Shown one piece after another: positions 1 to 9,600 of a stretch of 28,065 nucleotides of DNA. Each line of letters opens with the position of its first letter. Within the stretch, counting starts at the first letter, position 1. The DNA comes from Chara braunii (taxonomy: Eukaryota; Streptophyta; Charophyceae; Charales; Characeae). The translations under genes and the position numbers were made by a program. The stretch spans positions 561,108 to 589,172 of the forward strand of contig BFEA01000456.1 of the NCBI GenBank assembly GCA_003427395.1. The letters run 5' to 3'. The notes beneath the pieces are model-generated. The model worked only from the letters and a program-made list of their open reading frames with translations. It made no database searches and was not told the origin of the DNA.

Positions 1-717
1 AACAAGGGTGTCTAGCTGCTGCAGGATTTGTTCTGCAACAGTTCGTCCTGGTGGTGTTAGCCCTTCAGCACAGTGCTCTATAAGCGGCTCATGTGATACT
101 CTATTTTCCTGCTCAGGCTGTTGAGTTTGCTGTTCGTCGGGCAGGAAAGAAGGAGATCCGATGGCGTTTGCAGTAATTGTATGCCCAACTCTGCATGTGG
201 GACATGCTAAGAGAGGATGTGGTGGATGATGGCATTGTGGATAGTCCACGCAGTAGAGGCACATGCTTTCTATGACAGCTTCCCAGAAACATTGATGACA
301 CATGGCATGTTGCTGACATGTCAGCAGGAAGGCAGGCTGACGTTCGCAGCTATTTAAGCATGGCAGATTAAGGCCACGAGGACATATTGGGCAGGCGATT
401 AGGGGGTGGGGGGGATGAACACAAGACGAAGAGTCGCAGTTTTCGCGACAGAGGCTGGCAGTGACCATCCCTTCATAGTGTTCGGAGTAGAGACTATGCA
501 CTGTGCATGCTAACCGGACTGTGGCTGTGTGGCTACAGAATGGAAGGGCACAACCATCATCTTCTAAGGAGGTTCTTTCATTGCCTAGAGCAGAATCTGC
601 CCGGTCTACACAGGGTGGGGACACTGCCTGGTCATGTGCAGGGGAGGGAGGTAATTGCACATCCGGATTGGTCTCCAGAGACTGAAGCGCTTGCGGGTGC
701 GGAGTAGCGTATTGTTC
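1..717 (-). CDS. RING-finger, Cys/His-rich protein, partial (runs off left edge)
   Basis: The minus-strand frame is open from an in-frame TAA at 769-771 to base 1, with no stop in more than 250 codons. Its residues contain a RING-HC-like pattern: CPIC at 382-393, 21 residues, then C-X2-H-X2-C-X2-C (about 289-318), and either C-X2-C nine residues later or CPTCR at 193-204 as the last metal pair. More Cys and His lie upstream, at about residues 70-105 counted from 717. The C-terminal part visible here is Gln/Glu-rich. RING domains usually bind two zinc ions and recruit E2 ubiquitin-conjugating enzymes, so an E3 ligase role is inferred from the family only. The first in-frame ATG is at 466-468. 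Cys-rich coding continues upstream of it, and CAG at 718-720 could be a splice acceptor, so I treat 717 as a possible exon start. The tract before it is only weakly pyrimidine-rich. An LTR begins 50 bp upstream, so the gene may instead be cut by that insertion. It could also be a transposon-borne zinc-finger gene. Confidence 0.55.
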
Positions 718-766
718 CTGAAGGATAATCCAAATTGAGTGAGTATTTGCTACTTGGTTATGTGTG
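718..766. other. Short flank between RING frame and LTR A
   Basis: These 49 bases separate the RING-finger frame from the TGTTAC start of the first LTR. The five bases before the LTR are GTGTG. They are not repeated after the 3' LTR of the element (ACCTG at 12079), so no target-site duplication is visible. Confidence 0.5.
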
Positions 767-768
767 TG

Positions 769-958
769 TTACATGCTGCGCCTGGAACAGGCTGCCAAGC
801 CATTTCCAGGTCCGTGACGTTTTCAGGCCAAAAGCCCGAAAACAAGGGCCTGTAGGCCCTAGGTTACATGCTGCGCCTGCAACAGGCTGCACGGGCCACT
901 TTCAGGCCCGNGACGTTTTCAAGCCAAAAGCCTGAAAACAAGGGCCTACAGGCCCCGT
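769..958 (+). repeat. Diverged 95-bp tandem duplication inside LTR A
   Basis: The block starting TTACATGCTGCGCCTG at 769 recurs at 864 with period 95 and about 12 percent mismatch. The 3' LTR has only one unit, and it matches the second one here. The divergence argues for a real, old duplication, unlike the exact 95-bp repeats elsewhere in the window. Confidence 0.75.
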
Positions 959-1236
959 GTCGTTTCAGCCTGAAAGCCTGAAAACAAGGGCCTACAGGCC
1001 CTGTGCCGTTTCAGCCTAAATCAAGGCCTTTCCGGCCGTGAGTCTTTTCAGCCTGAAACTGGGGGCCATTTTCAGGCCCTCATGAGTTCGGCCTGCCCCG
1101 AAACTCAGGCACCAAACCAGGGTTCTAGTTCAGGCCATTTTTGGCCTATTTTCAAGACAACCTTTGTTTGAGCTTCAACCCCAGGGTCTGGACCGTTTTG
1201 GCATTGGCAAGAGCAGCCTCCTGGATGGGCCAGCAC

Positions 1237-1243
1237 TATAAGG
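1237..1243 (+). promoter_or_regulatory. TATA-like box of 5' LTR A
   Basis: TATAAGG lies in a block conserved among the three related LTRs. The counterparts are TATAAAG at 11050-11056 and TATATAG at 12342-12348, each followed by CCCGCCCTGCAGGCT about 10 bp downstream. This is the likely core promoter and would put the start of R roughly 30 bp downstream. Expression itself cannot be seen. Confidence 0.55.
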
Positions 1244-1488
1244 GACTAGCCCGCCCTGCAGGCTACAGGTAGTTCCTAGGTACTTCCCAGGCACTTCACG
1301 TGCAGTTCAGGAGGCAGGAGGTAGTCTTCAGGATTCGGCAGCAGCACTCTGGAGGAGAGCTGCCGGAGTAGTAGTAGCGTTAGCAGTAGTCTTCAGCACT
1401 GGGCGCTAGTAGCGTTAGCAGTAGTCTTCAGCGCTGGGCGCCATAGGAGCTAGTAGTACTAGAGAGAGAGAGATTGGGCGGAGGCCAG

Positions 1489-1548
1489 GGAGACTTACCT
1501 GCAGCGCCATTGCTCCGGGGAGACTTACCTGGAGCGCCATTGCTCCAG
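1489..1548 (+). repeat. 30-bp tandem duplication in LTR A
   Basis: GGAGACTTACCTG-AGCGCCATTGCTCC occurs twice in a row with one internal difference. The 3' LTR copy near 11302 has a single unit, so this is a copy-specific expansion. Confidence 0.7.
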
Positions 1549-2206
1549 CTTTGTCTTCGAGGTACGTGCAGCACAGCGCCATCTTCACAGGTTAGTACCT
1601 GGCACATGAGAGAGAGAGAGTTCTTCTTCTTCCTCTTCTCAGTCCACCATCTCCTTCTCACTCTCTCGCTATCTGACTTCACTGCATCAGCAGACTGTGA
1701 GAAAGAGAGAGGGAGCTTGGTGACCTTTGGATCCAGACTTGACATTGGACTTCAAACATTTTGACGAGGGATTATTTGGGACTTGTAACGAGACTTGGTG
1801 TTGACGACTTTCCCATCTCTCCCCTCCTCTTCTCCGTCTGATCCCCTCCTCTTCGTCTGTGCATGATCTGGACCTGGCGCCTTCTTCCTGTGTACAGCCC
1901 CAGGCCCCTTCACACTTGTGATGAGAATGATGTATGTGGGGTCTGTGTTGAAACGTCGATTGGGCTAGTCATTAGTATTCTAGCATTCTGCTTCGCTATC
2001 TTGTACTACGTGAAAGAGGTCAGTCCCGGTCAGGTCAGGACTTGTATCTAAATCTTCCACTGCGCTATAAAACACCATTTTGTATTTATCAGGATGTGCA
2101 CTGCTTGTTGAGATTCTACTTGCACTGCATTGTCCATTCAGTCCTTCTCATCACATTGCGGATCCTCGGTTTTACATATACATCGCCCAACAGGGCATGT
2201 AACAGT

Positions 2207-2218
2207 TGGTATCGGAAC
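2207..2218 (+). other. Primer binding site of element A
   Basis: TGGTATCGGAAC begins two bases after the LTR end. Its first seven bases match the usual plant initiator-Met PBS (TGGTATCAGAGC). The remainder differs at two positions, so the primer tRNA is probably an initiator-Met-like tRNA but not certainly. The same site is present after the LTR of relic B at 13383. Confidence 0.7.
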
Positions 2219-2380
2219 ACCGCACGTGAATCAGGACAACCTGATCTGACACGTGTGCGGGGACTAGGTAGCTGATTAGTTTTGATTGATTAATTAGAGC
2301 ACACTAGTTAGCCCCCAAAATCACGATTTTGACCTCACTGCCGAAAATCAAAATTTTTTTCTTTTATTGGATTTTGTTTT

Positions 2381-3480
2381 GTGAGGAACAAGCCCTCAAG
2401 GGGCCCTATCAGACATCACATTGTTCTGGGCTAAGGCCCCCAACAAGCCAAGTGCCCGCCCTAAGTGAAGGCGGGCCTGAATATTCGTCAAAGGCAAAAT
2501 TCGACATTTCCATATGTGGGTATTCAGGCTCTCGCAACACGCCAGTTGGTTGGGAAGACGCTTGAGCCTCACATTGCTGCGTCATACAGTTGGCCCAGGC
2601 CTTGACAGTTGCACCTGGGCACACATACACAAAGCAGGGCCGATACATTGGGAAGCAGGCCTTCGGCCTTTGCAAAAGCAGTAATGCCAACGCACCTGCC
2701 TGGGAGCCCTGCACAGATGCAGCAAACAGCCCAAGTCTGGAGACTCAGGCCGTGCCTAACTGCAAAGGGCCCAGGCCCTCAACTGTAGTCTCGGGCCTGG
2801 GCGTAGGGTCTGGGGCCCAACCGGAAGCTACTGGAAGCTTCCAGCCAGGCCACACGCAGCATCCAAGAGGCTGCCACTTCCACAAAAGGAGGGAAGCAGC
2901 CCAGGCCTGCATTCTGGCCAGCGCTAGCAATGCGGAAGTGCTGCTGCGCTCTCGCTTGATGCTGCGCTGCTGCCAAGGGCGCTGACGGGGCACGAGAGGT
3001 GAAGTGGGGCACTGCAGGGCAGCGGGGCGCAGGCAGCCATAGCCGGGCTGCTAGGCGCCAGGGGGTACAGCGGATGATTCAGGTGGTCTTCAGGGAAGGA
3101 GGCGCGTGTGGGGTAATCAAGGTCTGATTGAGGGTGACGAGATACGTACCTGGTACATGAAGAGAGGTCGGCGATGGTGTTGGCAGTCATGTACATTGGT
3201 CTTCGAGAGTCGAAGTGATCCTGTTGCGTGAACCGGCTGTAGGTAGGCTAGTCAGGTGGAGTAGGCTGGGCGCCGAGCGCCAGACAGGAGAGAGCGACTT
3301 TGGATACTGTATTGGTGTGGCCTACGGGCTTGGACAATGGCTCATTACTTCATTGTATTGCTCTAGATGGATGGTTTTCTCGGTGCATTTGTACTCTTTG
3401 CTTGGGACACGACTACTTGTTCAGTTGTGTGATTTGGCAACTTGGTTTTATGTATATCGCTCACACTCATATTCCTTGCA
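2381..3480 (+). mobile_element. Solo LTR related to element D, inserted in leader of A
   Basis: The leader of relic B reads straight through ATTTTGTTTTCTCG. Here the same site is split by about 1.1 kb and flanked by GTTTT (2376-2380 and 3481-3485), a plausible 5-bp target-site duplication. The insert begins TGTGAGG (T shared with the duplication) and ends CCTTGCA, as do the LTRs of D read on the minus strand. It shares with them the blocks CGCCCTAAGTGAAGGC, GCAGCCATAGCCG, GTAGGCTAG and GGGCGCCGAGCGCCAGA. No gag or pol lies inside, so it is a solo LTR left after LTR-LTR recombination, or a diverged single LTR. Its middle (2640-2900) is rich in GGCC dyads. No credible gene was seen. Confidence 0.8.
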
Positions 3481-3562
3481 GTTTTCTCGCTATTTCTGTT
3501 GTGGAAAATCGCAATAGCGCAGCATCTGAAATTTCCGATTTCGTTTTTCTTTTGGAAATTCA

Positions 3563-4657
3563 ACTACAGACCCGAACCCTAGGCTAAAAGAGAAGTGGCA
3601 AATACCTCCTCATTAGGCCAGCCAGAATCCGCAGCATGCAATGGCTCCTAGCACACGCAGCCCTCCCGGTCAGCCAATGGCTCCACAAAAGAAGGAGACA
3701 CTCAGACCCAGAAAGATCAGAACTCTGCGTCTTGTGCAACAACAACACAACAGAAGACATCCCCCACTGCCTCCTCTACTGTCCTGAAGCACACTGGATC
3801 TGGAACAAAGTTCGGTACCTGTGGTCCACCCTCTTTTCATCTCCACCGCCAAACACCTCCCCTCTAACAATCCTACTCCTCTCTAACACTCCCAGGAATC
3901 TCAGTGGCAGCAAGGAAGTTTGGTTCAATCTACTCAAAAAACTGGCTCTCTGGGTCATCTGGAAACGCAGATGCACACGGACGATTGAAGGAGCAGAGGT
4001 GTCCAGGGAGGAAATGTGGACTCTTCTTATAAGCATGGTGGAGACTGAAATTCAGGCCAGGTGGCGGAAAATATCTTCATCCATGACGCACAGACCAGAA
4101 AAGCACGCGATCAAAAGAAGAACATTCCTGAGGAATTGGCTGTTAAAGGGCAAGATCGCCACCATAGCGGAGAACAGGCTGATATGGAAAAGGTGGCATC
4201 AGGCGTAGCCGCAGAGAAACGGAACTCCGACTGGTCCACGAAGGAGGAACAGTACAAATGCAGGGTGACAAGCAAGACAGTCGAGGGGTCAGTTTGGAAG
4301 AAGGGGCCCAATCCAACAACGACAAGGAAGACGATCCCGAGCAGGACAAAATGAGGCTTTAGTCTCTGACTGACAGACATCTCTCCCAGTTTCTTGTGCT
4401 TTAATGCCTATTCGACAGAAGCAACAGGGCTTCTGAGAGGAAAACGAGGGTAGGGCAAGCTGACAGTCAATCCTCCCAAGAAGGAGTAATCAATGTTGGT
4501 CAGGGTTCCTTCGGCTAGACGGAAGGAAGCGTGAGTGTGTCTCATGATGTATACAATTTTGACTTGCCGGGGGAATAGGAACCGGACTGACGCTCCCCAT
4601 AATGGACATGGAGCCAGGGCCATAAGGACCTGTTAAAAAAATAAAATAAAATAAAAT
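3563..4657 (+). mobile_element. 5'-truncated LINE (L1-like) fragment
   Basis: Relative to the leader of relic B, about 1.1 kb of extra sequence sits here. It contains the end of a reverse-transcriptase ORF with a zinc-binding domain, then a 3' untranslated tail, and ends in an A-rich tract with AAAAT repeats at 4634-4657. This is the form left by target-primed reverse transcription of a non-LTR element that stopped early. I could not define a clear target-site duplication. Confidence 0.8.
3585..4208 (+). pseudogene. LINE ORF2 C-terminus with zf-RVT domain
   Basis: This is an open frame of about 200 codons. It starts after an in-frame TAA near 3582, at the truncated 5' side, and ends in TAG. 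The N-terminal part resembles the zinc-binding region that follows the reverse transcriptase in plant LINEs (zf-RVT): a WLLAHAALPVSQWL stretch, then C-X2-C (CVLC), then a His/Cys pair in HCLLYC, followed by a Trp-rich segment (HWIWNKVRYLW). The rest is basic and Trp-rich. The upstream endonuclease and RT domains are absent, so this copy cannot have moved on its own. Translation is unlikely. The family assignment rests on motif spacing. Confidence 0.75.
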
Positions 4658-5150
4658 CGTTGTTGAAAATCCGGAATATCTTCTTTTTCGAAAAATTTGA
4701 TTTCCTTTTGCAATTTCCCGTTATTTGGAAATCCGGAATATTTTTACTCCGAAATCAGTTGTACTTCATTTTCGGAATTCTTTTATCAGAAAATCATTTG
4801 CGGTCTGAATGTTCAAAATTTTTCTCATGGATAATTTCGCACTTCAGGGGACCTCGGAGGCCTACTGAACTTGCAAACGAGTATTTTTTTCTTTTTCTCG
4901 ATTTTTTTTGCGAAGTTCAAACTTTTCTTTTTTGATTAGTGGCTCCTTATCTGGGTGATTTATCCCACCCCTCCGCACCTATGTTGTTGCCCCCTCTGGT
5001 CCTCTCTCTATCTCCCTACGGGTACCCCCTGCGGCGGCATTGGTGAGTTACCACGTCAGCAGGACACGACAGCAGTGCCACGTCAGCAACCAGTCACCGC
5101 AGCAGCAGGTCACGTCAGTGCATGGTGCTACCTGCTCAAAGACAAGCGGC
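4658..5150 (+). other. Remaining leader of element A
   Basis: AT-rich sequence with GAAAT and GGAATATC stretches is followed by a conserved block (GCGGCGGCATTGGTGAGTT) and several CACGTCAG motifs (around 5049-5125) just before the gag ATG. It matches 13640-14340 of relic B. No coding sequence was identified. Confidence 0.7.
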
Positions 5151-6675
5151 ATGGATCAGCAGCCAGGTGAGACTACCGAGGCCTATGAGGCCCGCATGCT
5201 GGACATGGTCGCAGAGTTCAAGCAACGGGCAGCTGCGGCAACATCCGCACGTAAGAAGGAAGATGAGGACGCAGAGGAACAGCGTCGCCTCGGTGAACAG
5301 CAGCGACAGGAGGAAGCTGAGGCAGCAAGGAAGGCCACAGACGAACGCCGTCGACTACGCCGAGACAAAATCCTCGAATGCGAGGGGGACATCGAGGTGA
5401 TTGTCGGCGAATGGGCAGTGGCTGCTGAAGAGGAGGGTGCCCCCCCCACTGTGCGTGGCCTTGCAACCACAATCGAACATGTGAGCGACTTGGTCGCCAC
5501 CTGTGCAGCACAGCAAGAGGACATCCTCTGCGTGGACACCCTGGTCCGGAAGAAGATTGGAATTATCGATGAAGTGCTTGACCGGGTACGCCGGCTGGAA
5601 CATCAGCCTACAACAGCCACCCCCACCGGACCCTCCAACTTGACGGACCACGTCAACATCTTGGAAATCGACGTCGAGACTCTCAAGGACGACGGCGGCT
5701 CTAGCGACAAATCAGCGGATTGACCAGCAGATTTGTGCCCTCTCAGCCAGTCCGACCGCGACTACTCGCGAGAGCATCCCAAAGTTTGACGGACTGCCGA
5801 TGTTCTGCGATGCAACGAAGACAGACCCGGTCCCATGGTGGCGGCAGCTCGAGTTGAAGTTGGACATTCACCACGTCATCAACCCGAACCGGCACGCATA
5901 CTTATACTCCCGCTCAGGGGGCGTGTGCCAGGCATGGCTGGACAACATGTTGTCCACTCACAACGTCGCAGTCTCCGAGCTGCATATGAAGATCAGTTGG
6001 GCGGATCTCAAGGCAGCATGGCATAAGCGGTTCCAATTGGAGCCGCTCGAGCTTCAGGCAGCCGAGAAACTTCAACGGTTGTATCAGAACAACCTGCCAA
6101 GCACGAACTAGATAACCGAGTGCCAACACTTGGCATCCACGCCCAACTTGTCGTCGACATTTGTTGCTATCAAGCACTTCTTCATCAGGAGGAGCTGTCC
6201 GGCGTTGCAGAACGCCTTGACGCAAGTTGCGGAGACGCTCACCATAAGTGAGCAGCTTTTTGATAAAGCCTCGCAGATCATCGTGACAAACATTGAAGCC
6301 AAGAATTTGGACCATTCGTCTGCTGCAGGGCAGGGCAGAGGTCAACATCGGTCGAAAGTGGCCATGGTCGCAACAACTACAATGACCGATCCTTCAAACG
6401 AGGCTGCCTCTTCTGATGAAGGAGACAGATTGGCAGCTGCCCGGGATGGTGGCCGCCCTGCCAGAGGGCGAGGACGAGGCAAACCGATGACACACACCAA
6501 TTCATCCCCCGGGGCCGGACCAGCCGCTCAAGAGCCTTGGACACATTACTGTATCTTGGAAGGCGTGTACCACATCCGTACTAGGTACCGATACTACTTG
6601 TGGTGCAACAGCGCGGTACACGACACTGCAACGTGCCCCACGCAAGTCAAAGGCAAATTCCCTTCGGGAAAGTGA
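5151..6675 (+). pseudogene. gag: gag of element A, broken
   Basis: Start is ATG 5151, in the same context as the gag ATG of relic B. About residues 1-110 are charged and Gln/Arg/Glu-rich (coiled-coil-like). A capsid-like segment follows at 5800-6110, with AYLYSRSGG, CQAWLDN and KAAWHKRFQ, which are close to the relic B sequence. The reading frame shifts at about 5690-5715, and an in-frame TAG lies at 6109-6111 where relic B has Trp. After an RGRGRG-type basic stretch comes a degenerate zinc knuckle, C-X4-H-X4-C, whose first Cys is replaced by Tyr (YLWC). The frame ends in TGA at 6673, and the pol frame picks up at the same place, which suggests an originally fused gag-pol. Gag forms the virus-like particle and packages RNA in such elements. 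This copy cannot. Confidence 0.82.
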
Positions 6676-9600
6676 GCACCGCCGAGAGTGATGCGGTTGC
6701 ACTCTATTCGCCTTCGGAATCGGTTGTTTCTTGAGCGACCTCTCTTCATTCCGAGGCACATGCGGAAGTCGACAGTCGTCTCTTATATTCTTATGAGGAC
6801 TATGCTGTCCGGCTCGTTCCTTCGCTGGGTTCTCAAGCTCAAGGACAATATGTGTGTGCGGCTTCTTCTCCGTCCAACAACAGCAACAATGAATCGTCTT
6901 CAAGTGGTTCTTCAAGGGTTTTGATGCACGAGTTCAACGTAGAGGTCTCGGACCCGTTGACGTTCGAGGATTTTGCATGGCTTCCTCTCCCTTCCACAGG
7001 CTGCTTGCCGAGACCGCAATGCGCAGCACTATGCGCCCATCTCCACACATACTTAGCCTTCTATGCACCACCATCTTCACCGACGGATGACGAAGCTGCG
7101 GTGGGGGACATCCTTGCGTATGTTACCAAGGTGGCCCGCGAGTTTCGCATGCAGCGGTACGATGATAACAATGCACCGCTCCTTTATGTCCGCATCCAAG
7201 TTGGGCAAGCGTCCTGCGGCGCTTTGCTGGATAGCGGCGCAACTCGCAATTTCATCAACCAGTCCTTTATCCAAAGGGACGGCCTTGGCGCACAAGTTCG
7301 AAGGAAGCCAAACCCGACGGCAATCAAGTTGGTGGACGATCGGACGCAACAACTCCTCGATCGCTACATTGAAGCTATGCCGATTTATTTCACACCTCAT
7401 GCATGTGAACCGGTGACGTTTGACGTCTTAGACATGGACTTCGACATTATTTTGGGGATGCCTTGGCTTGCAAGTGCGGATCACATGGTTAACTTCCATC
7501 AACGGACACTTACCGTTCGCAACGCCTTCGACGCCGAGGTGTCGTGTACCATTCCTCTTCCACATTCCTCGATCTGGTGCCAAGTTGTAACGACCAAGTC
7601 TTTTCAGGCCACTTGCGCTTACGAGCGGACCGACGAGATAGGCCTATGTTTTCAACGAGCCGCCACGACGACCGAATCTTCACCTACGGACTTGTCTTCA
7701 GACCCCCGAGTGGTGCGGCTGCTCGACGAGTTCACCAACATCTTCGAGTCTCCTACCGATGTGGTGCCGGATCGGCCGATCTCCCATGAGATCATTCTTG
7801 AGGCTGGTGCCGTGCCACCGAAAGGATGCATCTATCACATGAGCGAAGAAGAGCTCGTGGTTCTCCGCGCTCAACTCGACGATCCTTTGGACAAGGGCTG
7901 GATCCGCCCTAGTAGCTCACCATACGGTGTGCCAGTTCTCTTCGTACGGAAGAAGAACAAGGATCTTCGTTTGTGCATCGACTACTGCAAGCTCAACGTA
8001 CAAACCGTCAAGAATGTGGGACCTCTTCCGCGGATTAACAACCTTCTCGAGCGTTTGGGCGGCGCGAAATTCTTCTCGAAGTTGGACTTGAAGTCGGGCT
8101 ACCATCAAATCTTGATACGCCCGCAAGATTGCTACAAATCCACGTTCAAGACACAGTACGGGCATTTTGAGTGGATCGTTATGCCTTTTGGCCTCACCAA
8201 TGCCCCGACGACCTTTCAAGCGGCAATGACCAACGAGTTTCGTACGATGTTGGACCGGTTCGTACTAGTCTACTTAGACGACATTCTCGTCCATAGCCAG
8301 ACATTGGGGGATCATCTTGAGCACCTTCGACGAGTGCTGGAGACGCTTCGCCGTGCCAAGTACAATGCCAACCGCGACAAGTGCGAATTTGTCCTGCAAG
8401 AGCTGGAATACTTGTGCCATTTTGTCAAACCGGAGGGCATCAGTCCGTTGTCGGACAAGATTCAAGCCATCCAAGAGTGGCCGGAGCCGAAGAACGTCAC
8501 AAATGTTCGTTCCTTCCTTGGCTTAGCCGGCTATTATCAATGCTTCATCAAGGGATACTCGAAGATCGCGGCTCCTTTATCAAAGCTTCAATGTGAGGAC
8601 CGACCATTCAACTTCTACGACAATGCGCGGACTTCCTTTTTGGCTCTCAAAGCCGCATTGCTATCTGCGGAGGTGTTGCGCATCTACAACCCACTCCTGC
8701 AGACACGTGTCACTTCTGATGCGTCCGACTATGGCATTGGTGTCGTTCTCGAGCAACATGATGGTGTGGACTGGCACCCGATCGAGTACTTTAGCAAGAA
8801 AGTGCCCGCCGTGCACTCGATCGACGACGCACGAAAGAAGGAATTATTGACCTTCGTACACGCGCTCAAGCGCTGGCGGCATTTTCTTCTCGGTCGATGG
8901 CAGTTCCGATAGGTAACGGATAATAATCCATTGGTCTTCTACTAGACCCAAGACACAGTCAATAGCACCATTGCCCGTTGGATGACCTTCATCGACCTGT
9001 TTGACTTTTTCCCCGACCACATTCCGGGCAAGTCAAACCGTTTTGCGGATGCTCTTTCACGGCGTCCGGACCATTGTACCGCAGTCTACTCAACTTTTTG
9101 AGATTCACGACGACTTGCGGGACAGCTTCATCTGCGGCTACCAAGTCGACCCCGAGTTTTGCAACAAGTACGCAAATTGCTCCTCTCCAATCCGGCGCCA
9201 TTGCACTATCGGATCCAAGAGGGGTACTTGCTCGTCCACTCGCGAGGGAAGGACGTTCTTTGTGTGCCACGAGATTTACACTTGCGCACACGGCTTCTTG
9301 GCGAGTTCCACGACGCTCCCGCCACCGGACACTTTGGAGTCAATCGTACGTTTGGCCGACTCCACGAGCGCTTTTGGTGGCCCGGTCTTCTCGACGACGT
9401 CACACGCTATTGCGAGTTATGCGAGGTTTGCCGACGTTGCAAATCCCTCAATCATCGTCCGTACGGCGAGTTGCAACCATTACCAGTCCCCTTCCGCCGA
9501 AGGGAAGCGATTGCCATGAACATTGCTGGGTTGTTCCCAAAGCACAAGACTGGTGTGGATGGGATTCTCACGGTGGTGACTCACCAAGTTCGCCATGTTT

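Larger units (their letters stand above)
767..2204 (+). repeat. 5' LTR of element A
   Basis: The sequence starts TGTTAC and ends GTAACA, a perfect 6-bp inverted terminal repeat, and aligns along its length with 10675-12078. U3 is rich in GGCCT/AGGCC dyads. A TATA-like TATAAGG lies at 1237-1243. Relative to the 3' copy it carries an extra unit of about 95 bp at the start and a 30-bp tandem duplication around 1489-1548, making it longer than the other copy. Confidence 0.92.

Noticed and set aside
769-958. A fourth assembly artefact, since the period is also 95
   Set aside because: The two units differ by about 12 percent and no N separates them, so a true old duplication is more likely.
5183-5539. 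Minus-strand Ser/Arg-rich frame opposite gag of A
   Set aside because: Shadow of the gag coding strand with no recognisable domain.
9074-9520. Alternative frames over the integrase region of A
   Set aside because: Only the parts with integrase motifs are real; the rest are out-of-frame shadows between indels.
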